This document shows, one piece after another, positions 22,630 to 34,733 of a stretch of 64,000 bases of DNA. Within the stretch, counting starts at the first letter, position 1; every line of letters starts with the position of its first letter. The stretch lies in NCBI GenBank assembly GCA_036872755.1, contig JAVHNS010000001.1, positions 2,480,001 through 2,544,000 of the forward strand, written 5' to 3'. The position numbers and the translations under genes were made by a program. The stretch comes from Orbilia blumenaviensis. Lineage: Eukaryota > Ascomycota > Orbiliomycetes > Orbiliales > Orbiliaceae. A model generated the notes under the pieces. It was not told the origin of the DNA and searched no databases. It was given only the letters and a program-made list of their open reading frames with translations.

Positions 22630-25600
22630 TTTCGTGATATTTCGATTTCGTTAGGCCAGCCTTTACGAAGTGACCTGCACTTCTTCGCGGATTATTGTAT
22701 TGGGTATATTTTTGATGCTCCTGATGCTATATCCATGTGGGTCACGGCTCCCTGTATATATAGGAATATCTTGTAGACTCAAGCAATCTGCTAAGCTAAT
22801 ACCATTATGATACCACTTTTTTTTTTTTCACAAAAGAAATCTTAAGACATCAGTACATGCGACACCTAGTTTCGACAAAATCCCATCTAAAAGCCCATAG
22901 AATTCTAGAAGAAAAAAACGAAACTCGACAAATGCGCGCCATGCAAAAATACCACGTTTCGGGCGCTGGGCTTTGACTCAGGCCTGCCAGCTCTAGAATG
23001 GATAATGGTAGCGCAGCGATATATATATTGGGATTAGCCAATTCTTCATGTGTGGTGTGTGCATACGGAACTCTTGCCGAAGTTTCAAAGGGCCCGTTCT
23101 GGAGGAGTTTTGAACGGATAGGGGACGTTATGCATCATGCATAACCAAACCAAAAATCTCCGATTTGACTGATGTCATAAGGGGTTTGGAGGATGGTGTC
23201 CCTGACCACTACAACTTTTTTTTTTTTTTAACGCTACGCCGTATACATACACCCAGGTACTGTGCGGGTAGACAACCATGGTACTCTGTAGAATCGAAAG
23301 ATCTAGCGCGTGTTGACATCGAGGTTGCATAGCCCCGGAAGAAAAAAGCACCGTTCTACAGTGTTGCACGTTGCTACTATACTAACGGGCTGCCTCCGCG
23401 GAAAACGTCGAGAGCGTACATTGCGTGGATGGAAAATAAGACGATTGATACGGAACGAGCTTGTAACACAATTAAATCATGGAATAAACTATTAGAAATA
23501 CACGAAGCAATCTAGCCGGTTATTGAAATACTATCTCTATCCAAGCATCGAGCTGTATTAAAAAGTATGGCCTAGTCATGTCATGGCGCGACTACCACAG
23601 TAAATTGTGTTGCGAGTATACAAATTACAACATTTGGCGAGTTCCCACCCGTTCCGATGTTATAATATATTATAATAATTATTATAATAATTGGTATCAT
23701 CATATGAAAAATTAGAGTTTTCGAGACTAAGGATAAATGCCCCTCTGTTCCAAAAACATATTTCGAGCCACAGGTGTGGCGGGTGTTTTCTGGTATATGT
23801 TTCTCCTTCAAGTTTGGTCGGCGTCGTTCGCTGCAGGAGGGAGCCAGAAATCCAAAGGTTGAAACAAGGAGGCTTTCGATCGGGTCGACCGACTTGGGAT
23901 TTTGGTTTACCACCTTTTTATCATGATACACACTAGGTATAAACACATGCTGATATATATATTATCAGTCTTGCACTTATCCGGTCCAAATTTAAGAAAC
24001 AAGGTGAGCTCGTGGGCTTCATTATTGGGAAGGGGTTTGGGAAGAAAACCCAGAGCCTGGAAAAGGCTCGCAAGTCGAATCTAAATTCTCGAAGAATACT
24101 TAATAGGTTATGTTATGGATATTGTCTGGTTTAGTTTGGTTTTAAGGAGTCAGACCAAGCACAAATTTGGGTACTTATTGTTTACCTAGGTATGTAATGA
24201 GTATTATTTAACGATAGCCATGCCTGTGAATCCATGAACATCTTATACTGGGATACTAAAAGATATATACTGAAGATATATTTAGTAAGTTTTGATTATT
24301 GAAGGTCGGTAGCTGCGACTATCACGGTAATAATACCACTTCCAGGTAGCTGCTTGGGCCAAACGGACCATGAATGGCCTATTGCGCACATATATATGAG
24401 ATATATACCGTAGTCACATCTACAAAGCGAACTAAAGATCTGTCATTTAGCTACCCTTTTCGGGGGCAAGACGATAGATCCAATAGGGATCAACTGCAAA
24501 CTATGTCAGCACTGGGAAAAATGAGCTCGCGTGGTAACTTTTTAATCAACTCATATGGCCTCATACGCTTGTGCCACCTGGGAGCCCACTCGGAGGGCTC
24601 CATTCAAGCTTCTTTGCCGATGGTAGTACAGAGGGGAGCACAGGTGTAACCCCGCTCTTCGGATCCGGAGCAGAACTGACTACTACAGTATTTTCGTTAC
24701 ACGGGTTTATAGAGTGCATACGGCTGGCTGCCGTATATCCGGCATATCGAACAATTGTACAAGGAAGTGCATGCATCGGATAATGATCCAATGTGTATAT
24801 ACACCTTCGGCAACAGGGCCGTCGTTTTTGAGGTTTAAGCTAATGACTACGAGGATCCTAGTTAATAAAAATGAACTAGTTATTTATTATCGAATTTGGG
24901 TGGGTTTAGGGCGTATGGCCAAGGAAGCGAATTAATTCTGTAATTGTGGTGGCCTAATCTAATCTGAATCTGCTAGGAGCTCGAATGCCTCACGCCTCGA
25001 ATCTTTATGAGCTCGAGCCTAGATCTAGCAGTTGGAGGGGCGGGGTTTGGTTTGGTTACACGACATGTATACTGACAGAGAGGAGTTCTGCTAACTTAGA
25101 TAATTTATGGTGCTGGAAGGTAACCGAGTGTTATATGCACTGTTTTTCACGAAATGTATTAGCATGTGTTAAGGGGGTGTATTCTCTTGCATCGATCTGT
25201 TTTTAGGAGCTTAATAGCATTGTATTATGCATATTCGTATTATGTTATGAAGCGGGGTTAGGACATGGCCCCACGGTTAACGGAGTATCTCTCCGTGCGT
25301 GCGTATAAACGTTATCGGCCCTGCTGTGATCGATATTGTGCGATTATAGTGTTATCTTTTAGACCTTGTAAATATCGTGCTTAAGCTAAGTACTAAGTAC
25401 CTAATAGTGGGGAAGCCCTGGTTGATCGCCTCGGTTAGGGATCAACTGTCTACGGACTGATTATCTCGCCACCAGGCAGGCTTTGCAGCATGGAAAAAAT
25501 AAAAAATAAAAAATTTTAATAACTTCCTTTTCAAGACATGGCGAGATCGTGAACTCTTGCTAGGATTTTAAGGTTATCTCAAGCTGAGGCCATGGTATGG

Positions 25601-28600
25601 GTTGGGGGTCCTGCTCGGATTCCTGACTTTTAGAACCTTGTCTAGTTTTGAATTTTAGTAGGCCTTGGATGTCGGCGAAGTAGGCTGGTACCCGAGGGAG
25701 TTGATCTTGTGCCATTAGGTTAGGTCCGGAGTTTTCCCCAAGGCCGCCGTGCTATAACTTTTAGGTTGTCTCGTACCTTACACTCTATACGAAAAACCAA
25801 AAAAATTATAGTTGTCTGTTAAACCATATGCAGTCGTTGGTTGTTAGTAGCATATTGAGATCTCTTTTCAATCGCGCGCGAGGAGGAAGGTGGCGTTAAA
25901 GAGACCCACAGGCGCATAATGCATAATCCGTGACGTTTGTGCGAGTGTGGAGAGCTTGTTCCAGGTACAAGTGGAGTCCCGTGAGCCTCCGGGTCGCCCA
26001 GTTGGAATTTTTCCAGCTGGGCTTGGATCTGGAACAGCGTCGTATGCTCGACCTTGAGCTTGAAGCGCCGGACCAATGTGAATGCAATGCGAAGGTTGGA
26101 TATTTTTTTTCTTTGAGGTGGCTATTTGTATTGTTGATATGATTTGGTGTCAGTTAAGTACTCAGTGTTCGTTGGGGCTGGCTGCTGAGCCACAGGCGTG
26201 GTTGGGATGGGGTACTGCATTTGAATATAGTTTGATAATGAGGGCTGGGGTTGATTCGCGTGCGCCGGCAGGCATCATGCAGAAAATGCGGACAACCATG
26301 CTGCCAAAATAGGAGACGTCTACCTGCATCTCTGATTCGCTCTCGAGGGGGAGCTGGAGCGAGTCTTAGGTAGTAACTTGATTTTTCAGAATGGTAATCG
26401 AACCTGGTCGATTCAATCCCCCCACCCCAAATATAGTTACGTCGGTGATCGACTTAAATCGCTCGGACTCTGCAGCTAAGTTGCAGTTGATTGACTGATT
26501 AATTGATTTATTGGGGTAAATTGGAATAGACATGGTACCGTTCGATATCGTGATCGTGGAGAATCCTGGCGCCTTATCTTCCACTGGGCGGAATATTTTA
26601 GGATAGACTGGTCCAGTGCTGCAACATTGAGGTTCAACAAAAATAAGAAAGAAAGAGAACCAGCCAGCCCCCAAGGCCAGGTACAAAGTTTGGATTTGAA
26701 ACGTGCATATCGAATCGAGTTATCCAGTAGACTTTGCCCCCCCTCTCTTTTCTTTCTATTCTCAAATTCATGTATGTATGTATGCAAGTTAACCGCACAG
26801 CGATAGCACGGAGTAGCTGATGTTTTAAGATCGATTTTGCCCCTTTCGCACGACCTCCGCCCAGCTTCGCACCGGAAAGACCCCAAAACGTTTGTCAACT
26901 GAAGCCATCCATCTCCGCCGCACTTCTCCGTATGCCCTCGCACCCTGACCTGATCTGACAAAGAACGAAAGGGAAAAAATAAAATAAAATTGAAATAAAA
27001 TTGATCTCACCTGGCGTGGTTTCCGGAAGGCTTCGTTCAGTCGCTGCGGGTATTTTGGCATTTACGCCACCCGGCCAAAAGAGAGACCCCCGGGCTGACC
27101 AGAGAGCTTCGATTGGCTGGGCTGGGTCTTTCAACCTCTTGTTTCAGCTTATTACACTAGGGTTGAGGGTGCCTAAGCACTGTCAGGGCAATCAGAAGGA
27201 AAAACTGCGATAGATGCTCGAGGGCTAGCAGAAGGTAATTTCTCCTTTACACTGCCAAAACAATCATAGCACAGGTCGGCTGTTCCTGTGCAATGCAGGC
27301 ATGCTGGTTCGTACATACATTAACATTGTACCTGTAGCCCACAGTGCAGTGTTAGTACATACATGAATGACATGCTACAGATGGTTGGTTTGATTTTCGA
27401 TTGACTGATTGATTATGGTGATGGCCCCCACCGGAATATACTTAGTATACCCAACCTTCCTTCCTGCCTTCCTTCTATCACTTATCCTTCGAGGAGGTGG
27501 CGGAAAAAAAAGAAGAAGAAGAAGAAGAACTCCAGACTCTGACTTACTGGTTTTGTTTCTCGGTCTAACCTAATTTTTGGTCCGGTCCGGCCCAGTTCGA
27601 TTCGAATTTAATATTAGTAGCGTCGCATTCACCACTGTTGGTAGTCGGTTGTCGCTATTATTACTATTGGGTTCTTAGTAGTAGTATTGTGTTCTTCTGG
27701 TCGATTAATTGCGGCAAAAGCAACCTCAACGGCAACATCAATATTTGTAGGCTTACTCTATCTATACCTATATGCTATACCTATACTATAGTAGTACTAC
27801 CTATTACTAGTACTACTAAGAGGTATTGGGTAGGTAGGTGGGTCAGAGGTCAGAGGTAGATAGGTAGGTCGTATACTATAGTAGGAGTAGCAACGTCAAC
27901 ATCAACATCAACATCAAAATCAACCTCACCCTTCACCATCACCATCACCATCACCATTACCATCAACCTCAACATCAACATAACCATCATTCATCATTCG
28001 TCAACATAACCATCGCTACTCAGCTATCAAACATCAATAGTCGCGACTCGACCTAGCTTCAAAGTCGTATCCTTCTCATCACTCTATCCGGACATCTCGA
28101 TATCACAATCACATTGTTTTGCTTCTTCCCTTTCAGCTTTAACCAACCAAACCAACCAAACCAAAACCCAACCACTCCGATCACACGTCAAAATCCACAT
28201 CCAGCAAATCACCAGCATTGTCACCGCATCATTTTTGCGCGATTCCTCTCAGCTTAGCTGTGCCAAAAACTCACACCCCCAACGTCATCCCCCTTTAAAA
28301 ACCGTTTCGTTACCTAGTAGGTAGCTAGCCGCCCAAGGGTTTGGACAGGTTCACACAAACCGTTTGGTGCTTCTGTTTGTGGCATTGCATATCGACCTAT
28401 CCTGTATCAAGGAGGACGGATATACATCCACATCCCAGCTCCAATTCGGTCGGTTCCATTTACTATTTTACTCGCTCTGCGCTATACGACAATGCCCAGG
28501 CCTGTGCCTGCCATCATCAATCATTGTTTCTAACCAGGTCCTTCACTTCACGTCGACACTCCATCGGTTCGTTACCATAAGACCTTTCGCAGTCCGACAA

Positions 28601-28834
28601 GGCTCTTATTATTCACTTTCATCATCTACCAGGATATCCCTCCCTCCTCGACATTCCTCGACTATCGATTTTAGATACGCATCGAGTTTGTTTTAGCCCT
28701 TGTTCGTTGGTCATACGCACATACGGGTCACCTTTCCATCCATTCAGTCAATCAGGTACCTGCATTGCCGAAACAGCATTTTCGATCTTTCCCCAATTCC
28801 CCAACTTCTAGTTGAATATTCCTAGTCGAGAGGC
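22630..28834. other. 6.2-kb region between divergent amidase and Tea4 genes
   Basis: The largest gene-poor stretch. 22.7-26 kb is AT-rich with short palindromic AT runs (for example around 23656-23692) and has no recognisable ORF, so it may hold decayed repeats. From ~27.4 kb it becomes a long pyrimidine- and CA-rich tract, including short repeats at 27892-28012 and AACC repeats near 28140-28170, that leads into the Tea4 gene and probably contains its promoter and leader. A CCAAT-type sequence lies near 27112 (minus strand reading). Confidence 0.5.
27892..28012. repeat. Imperfect (AACATC)/(ACCATC) microsatellite tract
   Basis: Runs of AACATC, then ACCATC, then mixed units over ~120 bases upstream of the Tea4 gene. 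Confidence 0.85.
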
Positions 28835-31800
28835 ATGCCTCGACCTCAGATCATTAGAGCTGGTAGGTGCAAAATCAAGTTGATATCTCCAAACCCCTCC
28901 ATTTGTCGCACAAGCCCGCCAAACTTCCCCTCCCCGGTTGCCTTCTGTCTCTCTTTTTTTTTCTTTCTCTTCAACCAGCTCTTTTTAGTCGTTTGAGAGT
29001 ACCTTTAGGGCGCCCTTCGGCTGGATGATGCTTCTTCTGTGAGAGAATGTGTGGGTGGTGTGGCTGCCCTCGTCTCGAAATTGCCTGTCCCCTTTTTCCA
29101 GCACCAGTCTAGAGAGTTGTCCTGAAACGACAGACCCTTATTTCCGCAAACGTGGTTCACCTTTTTTTTCTCGATCTTTTTCATCATCCATATTTACATT
29201 CCTCCGGCCCCTTCGATAGACCCAAACTGTCGTTTGTTGTTTCTTTTATTCTTTCCCTTCCTGTTTTGTCTCTCCGTCTTGTTTCTCAAGCCTTGGGTGG
29301 ACTTGGAATTTCCTTCTTGTTCTTATTCTTCTTGTTGTTGAGACCCCGAGGGACTGGGCAACCACCACTACTGCACCTCGCCGCTCTAATTTTACCGCCC
29401 TCGTTGTTTGGCCCCCCAAAACTAACATCGCTCGCTTTCTTCTTCTCCCATTGTTCTTCACATAGATACGATCGATCTTCAGCACGACCAAGACCATCTA
29501 TCGGCCAAGGATCATTCGTCAAACGGGGTCGCGACAAAGGCAGGCTCCATTGCACCCTCGCAGGCGAACGCGCTCATGAACGTTGCTCAGGAGCAAATTC
29601 ATGATCAGCACGACTTGATGACGGTCAACAACAGAATCAACGGGGGGGACGCGAATGGGGAACCGTATATCCCGGACTCGATAAGCCCTTACAATCACGA
29701 CCCTCACTATGCAAACGGTCATGACGACGATACGAACGATGAGGATGAACTGGATGAGGAGATGTTGGACAGGATGTCCTCGAGTCCGTCCATCTCGGAT
29801 GAAGACATAGATTTCGAATTTGTCTACGCGCTACACACATTCATCGCTACGGTCGAGGGTCAAGCGAATGCCACAAAAGGCGATACCATGGTTCTGCTCG
29901 ACGATTCGAATTCGTATTGGTGGCTGGTCCGTGTTGTCAAAGACTCCTCAATTGGTACACACAACTCCGGGTATCGGCATATTTTCAGGGAAGTCGTTTA
30001 CTGATACTCAACCAAAAACAGGTTATCTTCCTGCCGAACATATCGAAACCCCATCCGAGAGGCTAGCCCGGTTAAACAAGCATCGGAATGTTGATGTACG
30101 AAAAAATACCTTTTAAGACGATCTAAATTTATAACACCCGCTAACATCGAAAATTCCAGTTATCCACACCCATGCTCGGCGACAACCAAGAGAAGTCTAA
30201 GAACATCCTCAAGAAAGCGATTCGCAGACGAGCAGCAAAAACAGTCCAGTTCGCACCTCCCACGTACGTCGAAGCCTCGGATTACGACTATAGTTCGGAC
30301 GAGGAAGACGGCGAAGGCGAATACTACAGCAATGACGACGAAGGCGCAGCTATGGACGAGGATACTGCAGATTCAGACGGGAAGTCAATTAGTGGAACGA
30401 CTATCGTTGGAGACGACGAGATAACACCGATCGATGCACCGGATACGGTTGAAAAGCCTAAAGCACTGGAGGAGAAACCAAAGGACAAGAAGGACGAGAA
30501 GCCGCAACAGCAGCCTGTCTCCAAGCCATTCACCAAGTCAGAACGTCGGGATAGCGACGAAATCTTCGACTCCAAGGGTAATTTGGAATCGCCTGCGCCT
30601 AGCGACAACCAAGCTAATCACACTGCTGTAGCCGATGGACCCTCAGAATCAAAACCGAAACCTGCACCGCTCCGGAATACCGACTCAGTATTGTTCGGCG
30701 ACCCAGACTCAGAACCTAGGCGTATTACCCTGACACCCAAGCTGGCTCGGGACGACGATATCACTTCCCCTCCTGGAGTAGTACCAGTGAAGCCGAAAAC
30801 ATCATTCGATCGAATTGGGAAGAGGGAAGAAGCGCTATCGCCGCCACCTACCACTGGCAGAAACGAGAAGGTTAAGAAGGAGAAGAAGTCGATATTGGGG
30901 AGTTTGTTCAAGAAGCGAAAGAACAACTCTAAAGATGAGGAAATTGAGGAATTCTTGCACTCGAACGAGAAGAAGTCGAACGAGTCGCTGCGTGATGACT
31001 CGAGCTCAGGCCGACCTGGTAGCAGCAGGGGTGGGAACTCTTTCGAGCAATCCTCGCCGCAACTTCAACAGCAGCAAAATGCGCGCGCGCAACAGCAGCA
31101 GCAAAACGAGAAACTGCTTCAAAATCCATCGCAGCAGCCAAAGAAGGGGCCAGAAGTTGCATCAAAACTCGTCAAGACACCGATCCGCAAGATAGAGTCA
31201 GTCCGAGAAGTGGACGAGGAGGAAGAAGAGCAGCCGTTTGGAATGAGATTTGCTACACGAATTCTCCCTATCGACAAACAGCAATCCACAGTCATTCCAC
31301 CACCTGCGGAAATAGCTCCCAAGCAGGAGGATGAGACAATTACATCTGCGCAGGAGACCACAGTCGTTGAGGCATCTCCTGTTTCGATCCAAACTTCAAT
31401 CTCCACGTCTGGCTCGGCCACCGAAGAACCCACACCAGTGATGACGCAAACAGATAATATGGATGGAAGAGCTGATGGGTATTACTCGGACACTCCTGAT
31501 GATCTCACCCCGCATGAACTACCCTCGCTTATACCTGACAATGGTAGTGGATCCGAGGATAACAATCCTCACGATACTTCTCCGACTGAGGCTGCATACC
31601 CCGATACGCCTGTTGCACAACCCGGTTCTCCTGGAGAGCCCGTATGGTCTGAAGCCGCCCTCAGAACCTACCTGGATGACGACAATCAGGACATCAGAGA
31701 CTTCTTAGTTGTCGTTCGACATCGAACCGAAGTCTCAAATGTCAAATCGCACCCGCAGATTACCCCATTGTTTGCAGATGCGACCTCGAAGCTCCAAGAC

Positions 31801-31915
31801 ATGACTACGGTAAGTGGTGGTTTTCCCATTATCTTAATCCTCCTGCATAGTTCTAATTTAGATTTTTTAGCGCCTCGATTCCATTCTCGAACGGTACATG
31901 AAGTCGCGACGGTAG
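28835..31915 (+). CDS. TEA4: Tea4/Bud14-type SH3 cell-end polarity factor
   Basis: Adaptor that links microtubule-delivered Tea1/Kelch proteins to PP1 phosphatase and formins at growing tips (fission yeast Tea4, budding yeast Bud14, Aspergillus TeaC-type). Exons 28835..28862, 29466..29954, 30022..30095, 30160..31809 and 31871..31915 give 761 residues. The N-terminus reads MPRPQIIRA|DTIDLQ. An acidic stretch precedes the SH3 domain at about residues 123-185 ('FVYALHTFIATVEGQA', 'DSNSYWWLVRVVKDSSIG', 'YLPAEHIETPSERLARL'). Next comes a basic segment with KTVQF (about 224-228), an RVxF-type PP1 docking site, then a long disordered Ser/Pro/Gln-rich middle with Gln runs near 31065-31105. A conserved tail, 'FLVVVRHRTEVSN' to 'LDSILERYMKSRR', ends the protein. 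Intron 1 is 603 nt, far longer than the others. The last exon is only 45 nt and restores the conserved C-terminus. Strong family match. The exon 1 assignment is the least certain part. Confidence 0.9.
28863..29465 (+). other. Unusually long first intron of the Tea4 gene
   Basis: 603-nt interval between the predicted first exon (donor GTAGGT) and the exon opening 'DTIDLQ' (acceptor CATAG). It is strongly pyrimidine-rich. An unrecognised micro-exon inside it cannot be excluded. Confidence 0.55.
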
Positions 31916-32779
31916 ACACGTTGCACTCCCAACAATACCGTTCAGACCACCAGGCGCTCCGAACCAAAACTCAAGTTGAAGAAGGAGGACATACCGTTTT
32001 CTCCACGGCCTCAGAGACATCGTTCACTCTCCATACTCAGCAGGATTTTACCACCTCGATTCTCGATATGAAGTCCTGACCATAAACACCAATAATTTTT
32101 TTTCTTCTTTCGTTTTGGCCCTGCCCGTCTTCAAGGCCTCAATAGTCGAAGTTCTGACTCCTCGACACACAAATCTTCTATTCGTAATTTCCCTACCTCT
32201 TTCTCACCATTTCCTTGGGAGTCGCTTCGGCCGGGTCGATTGCAATTGGGACCATCTCGCTGGCGTTTTTGGCAATGTTATATCAACCGTTTTCAAATTA
32301 CTTTCTGCTTTTCTTGTGTCGTCTGTTTTTCCTTCTCACAACTCTGTATACTAGCATCATGACTTACGATCTGCCTCGCTCACTTCACTTTACTTTGTCG
32401 ATCCAAAAAAAATTCCTTTCCTTTCTTCCCTTTGTCCCCTCTGGTATGGAGTCATCGCGGGCTTTCTTTTGACACTTTCGTATATGCTTGCTCTATGGAA
32501 GCGGTGCCCTTTCTGCCATCATCTTTTTTATTTTGTTACCTTTTCGCTCCCTATTTTTCGTTTCCTTTAATTTCCTTTTTATATATCTCGGATACCCTCA
32601 ACTTCCCCTCCCCCAAACCCTTGATCATCTTGCAAGTTCCTTCTATTTGTTTTTTATTTACAGATATATGTACATGCATGCGCACTTACCGTCCCCGCAT
32701 TTTGCATTCAACCTTGAATTGTATTAATAACATACAATTACCATAAAAGAATTTGTGTTCTTCTTCAAAATGATCGGTC
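31916..32779. other. Spacer between convergent Tea4 and NDUFAF6-like genes
   Basis: T/C-rich plus-strand 3' region with no supported gene. It presumably holds both 3' UTRs. Confidence 0.6.
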
Positions 32780-33956
32780 CTAAAATTGCCGTTTGACATT
32801 GGCGATATATGCTTTCCATGGTAGTCTCCATTCTCTACGTTGTAGTGAGGTGTCAAAAACGTCGAAGTCAACTTTTTCCAGACGGCCTAGATATAATGAC
32901 GTAGGTACCTGAATCGGGTATGTCAGTGTGTAAATTCCTGCAGCTATTTTTGGATGAATCCCCCCGCTAACATACCGCAGGCAAGAATGTAGTAAATGCC
33001 GGCCCTTTGCCTTCCTCGCCAGCTCTCTTTAACATTTCTCTAGCAGTGATCAAGTGATCATTTGCCCTTGTTGCGATTTCAAATACTGTGTCTTTTAATC
33101 CTGGTGCAGTGCCGCCGTGTCGAATTACATCTTCCTGACGAAGGCCGTTTTTGGCGCATACGTCTACGGGTAATAGTACTGCTGCATGTGTACTATTCGG
33201 CCCAGGAGCGGCGAGTAACGGAGTACCCCTCAACACTGCTGCTATACCAGATGCCTTTCCGATGTGTGATGCCACATGGTCCAGATCTGTGGATTTGAAG
33301 TTCAATGCTTCGAGTGACAAGTAATGTAGCGATGAATAAGTAGCTTCCGAGTACGCTTCCAAAGCATCTAACGTCGTATAAGACTGATTCGACAAATACT
33401 GTTCCCTAGCACCAATAACCTTTATCCAAAAGGACTTTGTGAATTGTACGTTATCCTCATGGAGGACCTTTGCGAGCAGTAAAGCGACGGGTTCTTGCGG
33501 TGGATGGCCTGCGTATGTTTTTTCGATGACGTCACGCCAGAATTGCATACGCATGCGGCCGACGGTGAGGTTTGTGACTTGGTCCGCTACGCGGGCGATG
33601 TCGATGTTGAAGGCGCGGATGACGAGATGGGCATCGCGGAGGGGTGGTGGGGTGAAGGTTGAGAGGATGTAGGATGGGTAGTCGTGGGTTCTGAGCTGGC
33701 GGGAAAGGGGGTCTGGTCAGTTATAAACTCTAATGTCTATTTTTTTCATACTGTTTTTTTTTTTTTTTCTCATTTTTATGGAGAGCCAGTCTCACCTGAG
33801 AAGTTCGCGACAGTAGGATCGCACGCCTTCGAGGGTTGCACCTGTGGGAGCATGATGATGGGCGTGTGTCGAGTGATTGCGAATAGTCGGTAGTAGTGTG
33901 ATCTTGGACCGAGCAGTTGGACGGACCTGCCGTAGTATTGTTCGAGACGCGGACAT
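32780..33956 (-). CDS. NDUFAF6-like mitochondrial complex I assembly factor (squalene/phytoene synthase fold)
   Basis: Predicted mitochondrial matrix protein needed for early NADH dehydrogenase assembly. Exons 33956..33796, 33690..32976 and 32908..32780 give 334 residues. Joins: 'YCRELL|RTHDYPSY' (split AGA) and 'TTFLPA|VPTSLYLGRL'. The N-terminus (MSASRTILRQVRPTARSK...) is rich in Arg/Ser/Thr and lacks acidic residues, as a mitochondrial presequence does. The prenyl-synthase-like fold shows in 'HLVIRAFNIDIARVAD', 'RMQFWRDVIEKTY' and 'HVASHIGKASGIAAVLRG', and the C-terminus 'EKVDFDVFD' ... 'WRLPWKAYIANVKRQF' is characteristic. The canonical paired Asp-rich metal sites of true phytoene/squalene synthases are not evident, as expected for this non-enzymatic branch. 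It is divergent from the NLR-like gene and convergent with Tea4. Confidence 0.87.
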
Positions 33957-34733
33957 TATCGATATCGATGATGATCCCGGCCTAAGCTATCCCATTGCAT
34001 TGAGATCGGACAAGAGTTGAGGTTGACGTTTAAATGGAACATCCTTTCCAACACAAAATAGTCGCATCGTGCAGTATCACAACATGTCGATCACGGGGTA
34101 GCTTAAGCTTAAGTATCTACTGTGCTAGAAAGCACATGGGGTCAATACAGAACGGTACCTAGGTAGACAGTTGTGCGTATTGGACTCGGCCGTTGGTATC
34201 GGATTAGCACAGCATTAAATTAAGAAGAGTCACATCCGCCGCAGTACTTTGTACCTATATCTCGAGGTAAGTACTTAGCTTCCTTGTTGTTTGGATACGA
34301 GTCAAAGCGATGGGCTCTATATCTATATCTACGTATCTCGTATGTGAGTTTAATGGTCTCGAATCCAGGCGCTAAAGCATGAAGGCAATCCAAAGCAAGA
34401 TTTATGCATGCTGACCTGTTCTTGCATAAACGCAGCTTCGGAAGTCCCTGCCCACCAGCATCTTTCGTTTCAGGGCTGTAAATTTTGACAGCCTCGGTAA
34501 GCATCAGAGTAATAGATAAAGGCCCTGTGGTATGCTATTGTTTCTATCGGGTCGGATTTACCAGAGACTTTCGTTCCTCTATGTTTTTGTGATATTTCAG
34601 ACTTCGCAGATTAATTTTTATATGATTCGAGGAAAACGGTACTGTAATATTAGTCTCGGTCGGTCTCGGTCCTCAACGTTAAACAATATAGAATATCCGA
34701 CTTATTAGCACTCAAGTGCTCCAATAGAAAACC
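33957..34733. other. Shared upstream region of NDUFAF6-like and NLR-like genes
   Basis: 777 bases between divergent starts. AT-rich, with no supported gene. Confidence 0.55.

Noticed and set aside
26390..26425. TAATCGAACC sequence resembling a minus-strand tRNA T-arm
   Set aside because: The T-stem does not pair and there is no A box at a suitable distance.
26476..26961. 161-codon minus-strand ORF between amidase and Tea4
   Set aside because: It has no recognisable motif, mixed composition and no clear partner exons, so it is probably chance.
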